Assembly: GCA_009739215.1 (NCBI GenBank)
Contig: VSJF01000011.1
Span: 186,001 to 250,000 of the forward strand
Origin: Floccularia luteovirens
Taxonomy: Eukaryota > Basidiomycota > Agaricomycetes > Agaricales > Squamanitaceae
DNA: 64,000 nt
Direction of reading: 5' to 3'
Shown here: positions 50,319-61,296 of the stretch, one piece after another
Layout: the number at the start of each line of letters is the position of its first letter
Numbering within the stretch: position 1 is the first letter of the stretch
Notes under the pieces: model-generated
Told to the model about the DNA's origin: nothing
Databases searched by the model: none
What the model saw: the letters and a program-made list of their open reading frames with translations, nothing else
Program-made: the position numbers and the translations under genes

Positions 50319-51597
50319 AGAGGTGAGTTTCTCCTCATAGTTAAGGAACGTAAGGCACTCATTCTTGTAATAAGAGACTTGATACAAAAACCCAAGTCGT
50401 GCGTGCCCATGCCGGATAAGATGCTCGCAACACCTCCCCTCCCGTCCCTCTTTCAGACCGCTCCCCTTTTGCCTTTCTCATCTTCATTTTATTTTTATTT
50501 TCATTCCTTCCAACCCCTCTTATTTCCTACCTCCCTATTTATATCTCTAGTATACACTGTGGGGTAGGCCTTTGGGCTACCCTTGGACGTGGTTTCCTTT
50601 CCGTTTCTGTCTCCTTTCCTCATCACATGATTCTAGATAAGATTAGATTGTACGCGCACGCGCACACATGTTGCCTTTCACCTATGTTTCCCTTTGTCTA
50701 GACTACTTTCCGGTAATTTCTCTATCATCTCCTCGAAATACTGCTAAACGCCTGTAACCGTTTTATACACATTATACACATCTTTGTTCGAAAACACTCT
50801 AAAACAACAGAAGGAACATAACTAAAACCCTCAACCTTCTCTCCGTCATCCTTCGTCCTTACCGAACTCACAGGGGTTAGCCTCCCCACAACACCCCCAT
50901 ATAACCAATTTCCAACTTTTAATCATGTATGTACCCAAAGAATTACTTTTTACCTATGCCGCTGCAATCGGTTTCCATCGGACAATTGAGTATAAACTTT
51001 TTTGATCGTGCAATTTAAGTAGACACTCAAGCATGTAGTAGTATCCATGAGGTGTTGCTGTAATGACCAGCACAAAAGAATGAAAACTAAAGGAGACCTT
51101 ATGTTAACTTGGCAAGGCGCGCCATTATCAGTATTCACGACCAGCTTGAACTGCTTGCCTCAGTCTGTTGTCCCTTACCCACCGATTTCTGTGTATGTTC
51201 ATGCTACTGGAGTATTTAGAATACAAGGTGAATGGTGTACATGCTACATGACATTGGAATTGGTATAAACACTTGACACCATCAACACAGGACCATTGAT
51301 ACTATACAGTTCTGATGGCATTAGAGGCGTGATGAATAGAAACTAGTGCGCACACAGTGGCAGGCCACGCTGGGACTCGGTTCTTAGCCATATGTTTGAA
51401 TGAGGTAGCTCATTAAAGTATTGGGATGGAAAAGGGGATCCTGTGATCATATGGGTTTGTTTGGGGTCTTGGACTGCTTATATTCGCTACGGTACATACA
51501 GATTTATGTCCTAAAATCATTCACGAAAATAGTATTACCACTTTTCACGCATAAAGATGAATGGTCATTATGGTCATCATCCCAGCCGTGTTTTACA
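50319..51597. other. No supported gene; pyrimidine-rich
   Basis: 1.28 kb. The first about 60 bases match the 3' flank of copy A. From 50,420 to 50,900 the plus strand is strongly C/T rich, with a short ACGCGCACGCGCACAC alternation near 50,653. No ORF worth keeping. Confidence 0.55.
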
Positions 51598-53605
51598 TCA
51601 ATCAGCGCGATTATGAGGACTTCTGGGAACCAATGCCCACAGTATCATCATAAATCCCATCATGGAGACCATCCTTCCAGAAACGCAAGTCAGCCCAATC
51701 AAGATAGATTCACTTTCATGGAAAGCACTTACAAAGGCTGAAGACTTTGTATTCCATGTTTAGACGAGATCGCACCAGTCATAAAGGGAATAGCGGCACT
51801 ACCTGCCTGCCCAAATCCAGCGATCCAACCTATAGATCCAGTGAGTAGCCACTTTGGCAAAATTCGTCCTGCTTGGTTCATAGCAATAGGATACATTGGC
51901 CCCAGAAGCATTCCTACAAATGCAACTGCCACTGCGCCCCCTATCAAAGATGGAACGAACCAGATAATGAATTCAAGGCTATCAAGGTTGTATAAAGTGA
52001 GCGAAGACACTTGAGAATGTAGAAGTTAATGGTCACCCGATAGCCAGGAATGCATAGAGAAATAAGGCCCGTCTTTCACCAATCTGTTATTGAGGAAGTT
52101 TCATAAGGTTGAATTGATTTGTGGGAGGGGTGGGCTCACCTTTTTATTTACCCAAAGGAGGACGACACGGCCTAATGTGAGACCTTCCCATGAATATCAG
52201 TGCTCACTTCCAGCGTGAAAAATATAATACATTTTACCAACCTCCAAAAAAACCTGCAGAGATATATCCCGAAGATGGCCCACCACCTCGTACATCCCTT
52301 ATATAGGTAACGATCCAGCCTAACTCATACGTATTAATAACGTAATCATAAATGAAAAAGAATGGGGTGTATAGTTTACCTCCCATAGTCACTTCCACAC
52401 CAACATAAACAAGAATGAAAAATGCAAGGAGATGAACAGCAGGCAATCCTAAAATTTGTCGGAAAGGACTATGATCACTTGTGCCCTTTTCTCCTGCAGG
52501 CTGTCCCGTTTGAGCAAAGCACTCTACGATTTTTAAATTATTATTTTGGCGATGAATGTATAAGAAGGAACCCCATACCATCTTGCGTTTTGAGCCGAAA
52601 TACAACAGCAAGAATAATTGCATTTGAAATTGCTATTCCTAAAGATACCAAGTAATGGAACGACCAGTGTCTGAGTTGTCCAAATTGTGTTGAGACAAGT
52701 GGGGCAGCAAATGCTCCCATTCCTACTTGGCATGAGATGTTATAGAAGGACCACGGGGATATGGACGCACCGTAAGCAGCATGTAAGATACCCATTTTTG
52801 TTTCAGCGTTCTTCTTGTACATAGCCACGTAGCCGTTAGCTTGTGCATCCTTACCATTATTTAAGTGGGATTTAAAGAATAAACAAAATCTAGGATCTGA
52901 ATCACCTGTAGCGAAAGCCCAAAGCCGTTGATCACAAATGCCAATACGAAAACGGGAAAGGGAGGCATTGCTGCCTGAATACTGTAGGCAACAATCTGAC
53001 AAAGTGCCCCTTGAAAAAAGTAAAAGAAGTCAAGGATGTGAATACTCAGAGCACCTTTGGAATACCTAATAAGATCATCTAAGTTTAGGTTAGCTGGAGA
53101 TTACTGACGAACGTACATTTGAGCGTACCTTTCCAAACCCTAGTTTGTCAGTTAAATACACATTGGCAAGTGCACCTGACAAAAAACCCTAGCATAACAC
53201 GGTAGGTGACATTAAGGTTCATAATCAAGAAATACCCACGGTGCATGCCAAGACGAATATAAGGGATACAATGATGAAACCTATCTGTGTTATGGAGTCG
53301 GATAAATGAAGTGTCTACATTAATGCGTATTTTGAAAAACATACATTATATTGAAGCTGGATTCGAGGAAGCAGCGGACCAGTTGATCCATCGTTCCACC
53401 CGGCCACTACTAAACACCAGCACAAGGCAGCAAATTGGATACGAGAGGTCCTTCTATGTTTGAGAAGAATTTCTTTCGATAAGACAGTCGCATCCTCTGT
53501 GTTTTCATTTGGAGTTGACGCAGTGATTGCGGCAGAATTAGATCCAGAAATAGGCTCTTTCGTGTCACTAGCTTTCAGTCTTGAAGAAAGAATTTCTAGT
53601 TCCAT
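51598..53605 (-). CDS. MFS transporter, fungal BSC6-like
   Basis: Starts MELEILSSRLKASDTKEP at 53605 with a hydrophilic 60-residue cytosolic N-terminus. Membrane segments then spread over many small exons: FAALCWCLVVAGWNDGSTGPLLPRIQ, AQANGYVAMYKKN with MGILHAAYG, MGAFAAPLVSTQF, HYLVSLGIAISNAIIL, ILGLPAVHLLAFFILVYVGVEV, RGGGPSSGYISAGFFGG, WFVPSLIGGAVAVAFVGMLLGPMYPIAMNQ and WLLTGSIGWIAGFGQAGSAAIPF. The last exon is MVSMMGFMMILWALVPRSPH, with a stop at 51598. The GWNDG..PLLPRIQ and GPMYPI motifs are typical of the fungal 'bypass of stop codon 6' MFS group found next to secondary-metabolism and accessory loci. The substrate is unknown. No disabling change was seen, though introns were placed by eye. 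Confidence 0.85.
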
Positions 53606-54056
53606 TTCCGTATATGCTTAAGATATCTTGAGTGTGGGGTTGGGGATGGTATGTAGTTGTGGGGAAAACCTGATGGAGGTTTATAAATGGAGAGTTCTAC
53701 TGATAGTGATAATGAACACGTTTTTCCGAAGTATCTCCGGATTATGAAATTCTCTTCTTGAACGGCTCAAAGTCGAGTCATATAGGCAGTAAAAGGGTTC
53801 TTGCACTTAAAACAGTGGTCCCGAGTCCTCAAAGGGTGAGGAAACAACAGAAAAGCTATTCATTGAATTACTGGGAGATTGTCACATGCAGCTTTGTACT
53901 TGTTATATTCGGAAGCTTTAGCATCCAGATACGCAGTATTTATTTTTCCTACTTATCTAACTGCAAGTGAACATGGTTGATATGAACATATAGAAACAGG
54001 TGAGATAAAGTTCATACTTCACCAGTATTCACAACTGAGTTATATACAGAGATGTT
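53606..54056. other. Divergent promoter region
   Basis: 451 bases between the MFS start and the decayed gene on the plus strand. No coding signal. Confidence 0.55.
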
Positions 54057-55750
54057 ATGTCGATGTTCTGGCTAAAATCAACTAAGTCTACAATAGTTGC
54101 TGTTTCCTGGCCATCCCGGTCTTTGCAATCTGGCCGGAGCTTGGAAGGATATAGGGCTTGTAGGAACCATTCGACTCTCAGCCTATCCGACTCATCTTTA
54201 CTGTATGAACGTGATCTCGGATCCGTATCCCCGAACAATTTTACAAACGACACACTTCGTAGCTTAGTGGAACAACGCAAATACGGAGCCGCAGACCGGG
54301 TTCGTCTACAACTACTAGAAGATGGGGTTGCTATACAACAAAATGCTATCTACGAGCATGCAGCAATTGCGGCACTTGAGTGGCAATTAAAGGGTCGTAA
54401 TGTCGGTCTCTTCACCGCTTGGTTCTCCCTTGTATTGGATAAGGATCATCCTGATTCAGACCCTCTCAATCCTCACCCGTTCAGTGCTACGAGAGACGCC
54501 CTACTACGTTCAGGCTCTCCGGCTCAAACGCTTGCCTTTTGTCATGCGATACGGAATCCTCTGTGCGTCGAAAGGACATATCCGCGCCGCGTTCTCAGAC
54601 ACCTTACGTGTAGTCACCAAGTTTGCGCAACCCCAATTTGGCGCTATGTACTTACTTGAGATGGAGAGTGAAGCTACGCGGTATGTGCGGTTGCGGCGTC
54701 CAGGGGAGGAGGGCGCCATTGCTTCTGAGTATCGTGCTGCTGCGGTCGAGGTGTGTTGCCAAACAGGCATGGTTCCATGAAGCTATCAATATCCTTCGGC
54801 GCGATCGGGACTTTCCACTGAAAGATAGTACTTACAAGTACCTTCTACAAAATTTGAAAAGCACAAAACACTCGGACAGTTTTGGCGGAAGTGCAGCAAC
54901 TGCGCTTGCAGGATGAGGCAAGGCGTGCAAATTCGAATTTTCGTTCACGTGGAACTATGTCCACGGATCTGGTTCAAAAAGTACGATAGGTCACCTTCCT
55001 TCTTCATAGGCACTAGACAGCATCCTTATATGAACATTCGGTGAATCTGTTTCTCTTCGAGCTGTCGCGAGTCGACGCCGAAGAGAGATAATTGATTACC
55101 AGAATAGTATCACAAAAATCTACGTAGACTCAAACAACTCGTTCATACCAGCGGACACCAATCCGGGACGTTCTACTTCATTTCGCACACTGCTACAGAT
55201 TGGTATCTCCACATTCGCGAGCAATTGGTTGTTTGCGTCGCGGGACATTTAGGAATGGTGTCAGATCCGCCCTTATCTGGTTGAACGTTGGGATGGAATT
55301 CCATGGCAGATCACATGGGTACCGACAAGTAATCTCACTATCCCTGACTCATTTCGATATCATACTTTCCTCGACACATTCTGAAGATTCATGGATTATT
55401 TATCCGTACCAGATCCGGCAGTTCAACCAAAGAATCTTAGGCTTCAGAAGCACGAAGATACGTTTTGGACTATAATAGCCAAATATATTGCCACACCCAC
55501 TGCCCATACCCTATATCTTTAATTCCTTGGACGTTGTTTAAGATATCTATACCAATGTTTGAAGAGCATGAAGATACCAGGATTGCCTCTTCTGCGTTGT
55601 ACGACATACGTATCCTACGTCAACATCTGAAACAGCCTACAGAAATTATGTTTTCGACATTGCATAATATCCCCTCGCTACAAGCTGATATCATGAATGT
55701 GATCAGCTTCAAGAGATACTCCAAAATGCGCCATCTGGAGGGATATTGAG
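54057..55750 (+). pseudogene. Decayed gene, probably mitochondrial helical-repeat protein
   Basis: A plus-strand coding trace runs over 1.7 kb in changing frames. It starts MSMFWLKSTKSTIVAVSWP, basic and Ser-rich like a mitochondrial presequence, then helical segments DTLRSLVEQRKYGAADRVRL and HAAIAALEWQLKGRNVGLF. The frame shifts before FVMRYGILCASKGHIRAAF, again before KQAWFHEAINILRRDRDFPL with YKYLLQNLK, and again before LAEVQQLRLQDEARRANS. Later blocks (YEHSVNLFLFELSRVD; LSVPDPAVQPKNLRLQKHED with FWTIIAKYIATPTAHTLYL) are separated by stops. The paired-helix, PPR-like rhythm suggests a mitochondrial RNA-processing protein, but this is inference. At least three frameshifts and several stops make it a pseudogene. 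Confidence 0.65.
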
Positions 55751-55902
55751 TCGATTTTAATGCGGGGATCACCAGTTAAAACGTTGGGATCCAATACTTC
55801 CATACTTATACTCTTAGAAATTGGGCCGTCTCCAGGTATAATGGGAAGATAGGATAGAATATATTACAACAATAATACATAAGCGTGGTAATAATAAAAA
55901 AT

Positions 55903-56478
55903 CTAAGCCTCCAAACTCTCCTTCTTTCCCTTAGTTTTTGTAGGTAGGAGTTCTGGTGCAATGTGGGGTACTGCGTATCTAAGAATTAGATAGGGCAACA
56001 TATATCTATGACAAGACACTCACCGACACCTCCTTGTGAGATGACAACATCGCCCAAGAGTTTGCCTAGCCTGTAAGCGGAATGAGATAGCATTATGACT
56101 AATTAAAACTGACACGTACTCTTCATCATTTCTAATGGCGAGCTGCAGATGACGCGGAACAATACGGTGCTTCTTGTTGTCACGAGCGGCATTACCAGCC
56201 AACTCCAGAATTTCTGCCGCAAGATATTCTAATACTGCAGCGAGGTAGACTAAAAGTTAAAGATTATTAGAAGAGCTATAGACATGACGTTGACAAAATT
56301 ACTCACCAGGTGCCCCTGCACCAACACGTTGAGCGTAGTTACCCTTTTTCAATAGTCTGTGAATACGACCGACAGGGAACTGGAGACCAGCTCTGGAGGA
56401 CCTCGACTGGGCTTTGGCACTGGGGGCTCCACCAGAGGCTTTTCCTGACTTTGATTTGCCACTAACTTTACCAGACAT
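55903..56478 (-). CDS. Histone H2A (C-terminal SQ motif lost)
   Basis: Four exons (56478-56307, 56249-56120, 56070-56024, 55970-55903) sum to 417 nt, 138 residues. It starts [17 protein letters not shown], then [75 protein letters not shown]. This is canonical H2A: it has NAARDNKK and lacks the H2A.Z loop changes. The tail ends KGKKESLEA. Most fungal canonical H2As end in SQE, the damage-kinase (Mec1/Tel1) site; here the Q is L, so the serine should not be phosphorylated that way. Divergently paired with H2B, starts 331 bp apart. Confidence 0.95.
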
Positions 56479-56809
56479 TGTATGTAGAACTTGTATTTGG
56501 TTGGAGGAGTGTTTAAGATTTGTGAGGTTAAAACCAAAATTGTGACGAGGGATTCAAATGGCTGAAAAGTCAACCGAGAATGTGCGTCCGTATTTATACC
56601 AACGTCGGAACCCAAAAAAGGAAATATCAGCGAGGCAATAAACAAGGACGCGTTTTTGAGCGCGTTTGGCCAAACAAGGCCAAAGTCACGTGTACATATA
56701 TATATGTTCGCACATTCATCGTTGAGAGCTCTTCAACTTTCCCCCACACCACCACCAGCTGTGTCTGTCCAAAACCCTTTGACCCTTATAACCACATAAT
56801 ACTGCTGAG
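56479..56809. promoter_or_regulatory. Shared H2A/H2B promoter with ACGCGT, GCGCG and CACGTG sites
   Basis: 331 bp between the two start codons. ACGCGT (56648-56653) is a perfect MluI cell-cycle box, the MBF/Mbp1-type element of S-phase genes. A related AGCGCGT lies at 56659-56665. CACGTG is at 56687-56692. TATA-like runs are at about 56590 (TATTTATA, toward H2A) and 56695-56706 (ATATATATAT, toward H2B). The site names rest on known fungal consensus; activity is inferred. Confidence 0.6.
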
Positions 56810-57407
56810 ATGGCCCCTAAACCTGCCTCTACTGCTGGCAAAGCCCCAGCATCGACCGCAACTGCATCCAAAGCTCCTGCTAAATCCACGGAAGGTGCTA
56901 AAGCCGCTAAGAAAACTAGCAAAGCAGCGGCACTAGTTGACGGTGAGAAGAAGAAGCGCAAGAAGGTCAGAAAGGAAACATACTCTTCTTACATATACAA
57001 GGGTATGTATATGGATTACGCGTCGTGCTTTCGTGTCTGACATTATCGCAGTTCTTAAGCAAGTTCACCCTGATACGGGTATCTCCAACAAAGCCATGGC
57101 TATCTTGAACTCGTTCGTAAATGACATTTTTGAACGTATTGCTACAGAAGCCTCGAGTTAGTGTTTCAGCAACTTGCGTTGTGACTCATACTGATAATTC
57201 AACAGAGCTTGCTGCATATTCTAAGAAATCTACAATCTCATCGCGTGAGATCCAAACCTCAGTAAGGCTGATCCTCCCTGGTGAACTTGCCAAGCATGCC
57301 ATCTCTGAAGGAACCAAGTCTGTTACAAGTGTGTTGGCTTCCAATCGAGTTGATCATTGACTTACTAATTTTTTTTTTTAGAATTCTCTTCAGCGGGGGC
57401 CAAGTAG
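56810..57407 (+). CDS. Histone H2B
   Basis: Four exons (56810-57002, 57052-57156, 57206-57328, 57382-57407) sum to 447 nt, 148 residues. An Ala/Lys/Pro-rich tail is followed by [99 protein letters not shown]. The last exon is only 26 nt. The ubiquitination-site lysine in SVTKF is present and is split by the last intron. Complete and typical. Confidence 0.96.
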
Positions 57408-57757
57408 TTGCGCTATTATTTATCGATATCATCCTTTGGTGTATAGCAGTGTATTTTTTAATCGATCTGTATGGGCCTTTATTGAAATCTCATCCAGAGG
57501 CTTTCACAATGTTAATGAGACTCGGCCTAAGTCACCAAAGTGCCACTTTGCAAATGAAGTAATTTGTTGTCACCATCGAGCATATCTTTGACTTGGAAAT
57601 TAACAGCCTGATATGTTGTCGCTCAACGGTTCAGATTTGATGTAAGCACTGAATAACATTGTGCAACTTTTCTCAACTAAGTAATACAAGGGTGTGAAAC
57701 AGTAATAACTAAACTCTATTAAGAAGAAAAACGTAAAGCAAACTACAAATCCATCGT
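57408..57757. other. Convergent 3' flanks of H2B and peroxidase
   Basis: 350 bases without a gene. A frame extends past the H2B stop only by reading its last intron. Confidence 0.6.
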
Positions 57758-59704
57758 CTAGGCTGGAATGAAGTATGTGTCTCGGGCGTCCTCAGAGTAA
57801 GTGTTGTGGCCAACAGTGCTGAATAGATCGAAGGTAAAGTGGGGTCCAGGAATGTTGGCGGTGTAGAAGGTGTAGCCAGCCATCGATTTGATCTGAGGGG
57901 CAACCTTGAAATCGACAGTGCTTTTAGAGGCGAAGCGTGCGATGTTCTGGTAGACTGTGGCATAGACACGGGATGGTTTAGCATCGTTGCGGGCCTGTGT
58001 TAGAAAATGTGAGCATGTGTTTCCTCAGAAGGGACCTTCTCTTAGGTGTAACCCCGCAGGGGAAGGTATACACTTACTGCAACGACAATGTCAAAGCTCT
58101 CTGCGTCGCCGTTAACCTTGCTCAATTCAGGAACGTAGAGGATCTTGTCTTGTTCAATCTCATAGCCAGTCCCTCCGTTGTTGTAAACGGTGGCGCGGTG
58201 ACCGGAACCTTCATCAACTTCAAACCAGAACTTGTCGATCGAATCGTCAGCATCGATAGGAACTGAGAAGTAGTATTTCTGTGGTTGGTATCCCATACGA
58301 CGAGTCATGCCTGTGGTAGTGTCACTCGAGCGAGTGGGTTTGGCAGAGCAAGCGTTCTTTGCGCACTTGCCGCTCTTGGAAGACCACATCAAGGTGACTT
58401 TGCGCTTGTTGTTGGCAGTGAGCACCTTTTGTTTTTTCCAGAGTTGTAAATTGATTGCGTTTATGTATGAATGAAAAGCAACTTACGCGGACTGAAGCTG
58501 TCAGTGTGAGAGACTTGGAGGAGGAAGAAGGAGAGAGCTGAACACCAGCAACCTTGACAGGCAAAAGCTTGATCTCTTCAGTCAATGTTACGTTCTTGGG
58601 TACGGTGTCAATCATCTTGGTGAAGAGGGTTCCGCAGGTATCTTCAAAGACTTCAGGGTCTGCGAGGCTAAATGTCGCATAGTCACCCGTAAGAAGCATG
58701 TCTAAGCTGATGTATACTGTCAAATACTCACCGCTTCATGGTCACATTACCATCACTGGAGAAGACTCGCAAGTCAGAAGAGACGGTAACGTTATCGTTA
58801 ACGACCAAGGGGTTCTTGGTAGTTCCGTCGAGGTATTCGGTGACACTGAAAAAAAATAAGTAATGCAGACGCAGAAAGATTCGGAGAAGAGACGAACACT
58901 TTGTTATCGAATGCAGTCGTGGGATCGAAGAGGTACACGAATGGTAACTCTGGTTCGACAGGTGCAGGAGGCACGATAGTCGGGAAATCTGGGCTGCGGA
59001 CACCACCAACGGTATGGCCACAAGCCACCAGTCCAATCATCTCTGATTGGTTGAGACCCTCATGACGAAACTTATCGAGATGGGTCTCGATGGTGTCGAA
59101 TGGCAGGGGAGCAGTGTCTGGCGCAGCGTGGAAGGTATCGACCCGACCACCACGGAATGGCATCAACGGGCCACCGCATTCAGACGTCAAGAGGACAACG
59201 CTCAAAGCGAGTACATCAGCCTCTAAAATTTCGCGGAGTTCAGTTTCCAACTAGACACACTTAGGAGAAGAGGACATACTCGAGATGTACTTGGTGGGGA
59301 ATGGCGCCAAGTTCTCTGTTGTGTCATTCATTCCCTTACCGATATTCTATAGGAATATTTTTTAGTAAAACGTGAAAGGCCAATGAAGGGACACAAACCC
59401 CTCGGTAGCCAAGTTCGAAGTAGATGGAAGCATCCATACCACCAGACCCATCATCAACGTTATGAGTGGCCATATCGTGGAAGGCCATACGCAGCCAGTT
59501 GCCAGCAGCGTTCTCATTGGTTTTGGGGTTGATAGCTTTGCACCCGTTGAGGGGGCCTATCATGGAGCGTCCACCCTCCTCGGTGGTCTTCTCATAAAGG
59601 ATCCCTTCGAGTTGGTCGTATTGGGGAGATGGCCAATGGTATCCATTCACGAAGGGAAGGATAGAAACAAGGGCGGAGAGTGCGTAGAATCCTGAGCTTC
59701 GCAT
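57758..59704 (-). CDS. Secreted heme peroxidase, plant-peroxidase superfamily (probably hybrid-type)
   Basis: It starts with a signal peptide MRSSGFYALSALVSILPFVNG (ATG 59704). The distal heme side is NWLRMAFHDMATHNVDDGSGG with catalytic Arg and His. Then come NIGKGMNDTTENLAPFPTKY, ADVLALSVVLLTSECGGP, FRGGRVD and the proximal site MIGLVACGHTVGGVRSPDFP. TAFDNKVF follows, then a roughly 250-residue C-terminal extension (VTLTEEIKLLPVKVAGVQLS; YYFSVPIDADDSIDKFWFEV; YATVYQNIARFAS) ending TYFIPA at 57758. About seven exons. It lacks the Mn-binding acids and surface Trp context I would look for in ligninolytic class II enzymes, and the motif set resembles the fungal hybrid ascorbate/cytochrome c peroxidase-like group. 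It likely oxidises small substrates with H2O2 outside the cell. Confidence 0.82.
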
Positions 59705-61296
59705 TGTGACTAACGTAGTATTAGATGTTCAAACTGTTCTAAGACTGTTTGCAGAAGAGATGAGATGATACCGAAGAAAGCCAAGACGTCCTACATTATA
59801 TACTCTTACCTTTGCTGCCCTGAGTTTGCTAGATGCTCGGAGATGCTCTACTAGGGCCAAGGACGAAATGCATATCCAATATGCGTATTCAATTGTTGTC
59901 TAGTTTTGCCGAAGCTGTCGTGTCGCTGTAATAACTCCTGTTACTGACTTGGTGTTTGTCAGTCGGTGACTTTTTTCACAGCAGTGGCAGTATTTCGCGT
60001 ATGTCACTTGTCGCAAAATGTAAATATGTTGAGAACCCTGTGTTCATAACCATAAATAAGATTATTCTGGAATTTCGGAGTAAACAACTCTATCCAAAGT
60101 TCCAATGGAAAATGGAGCGTAGCATTGCAAGTCTAGGCACACCAAGCATTGAATTGTAGAATTCGAATCATCAATAATTTCTGAAACACCTAAGTTAACC
60201 TGAGTAAGTACGGCGGAGGCGGGAATGTCTCTCGCTCATAGAGTCTATTATCTACGTCAGCCACTTTCAACTTAATATTTTTCTAAGCGGCTTACTTCAT
60301 CTCCTTTTAGACACTATTTCCAAGTCAATTCCCTATTTTCCTGACATCTCTGATAATTTATCGCGTGTCGGCCACCACCTCCGAACACTTTGAAAGTGCT
60401 GAAAAACACTAACCGTACCTGGTGCGCGCTCGGCGGCTCTGAGACCTACAACTATTCAGTTGCCAATTGAAAGGGAGGTAGAACAATCTCGGAGATCCTA
60501 CACTGGAAGATTCTGGATGTACACCACGATGTACCGATCCTGTAGATGCCAATCATAGAAAGATTTCCATCTGTGAAAGATCTTGAGGTATTCAACCTTC
60601 CTTTGTTTCGCTAACATGCGTGTACTATACTTGGGCTTGATTTGAATGTGGACCAGCGGTCAACAGCAGTTACAAACTATCAAAAACCAAATTAGGAGCA
60701 GAACATGGGTATTGTCTATGTCATCAAATGACAATGAATAGACACCTGATTGTTTGATGCGTAACTGCATCGCACCGTAGCGTGCTGATCGCATTGGTAC
60801 ATTCATCTATGCCGACTTGATCCCTTTACGCGGTGCAAACTTCTCTCCTACTCCATAGTCAGTGATCCCGACGTCGGTACCTGATGGAAGACTCGTGTCC
60901 TGCAAACCACACAGAAACTATGAGTGACTCCAATTGCTGCACACTGCTTTGAAAGCTCTGATAGAGTAGATTTCATGTATAAACGAGTTCCGAAAATTCC
61001 TCATCGAGGTTTGTAAATAAAAACCTTTTGATCAGGTTAAGTTATTCACTGTGGATTCATCGAGCCATTTCCAAGACAAACTAGTCGTGAAACATCAATG
61101 AACTCGGAAAGTAGATTATAGAGAGCAACTGAGTGAGAATCCCAAATACGTCAACTACCTGTAGTAAGAAATCAGGATGAAATACCCATGTTAAAAAAAA
61201 AACCCTGACGTACTCCAAAATATTGAGTAGAGTCAATCCTTCCCCCAACATTGATAGATATCAGTCAGGGTTATACGTGATATCCTACTAATAACC
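59705..61296. other. Peroxidase upstream region; no supported gene
   Basis: 1.59 kb. No ORF with recognisable features. It occupies the place where the missing C-terminal part of the truncated CNH gene to the right would be expected, and contains no trace of it that I can see. Confidence 0.5.

Noticed and set aside
50640..50670. Alternating CG/CA tract (possible Z-DNA)
   Set aside because: Too short and imperfect to support a claim.
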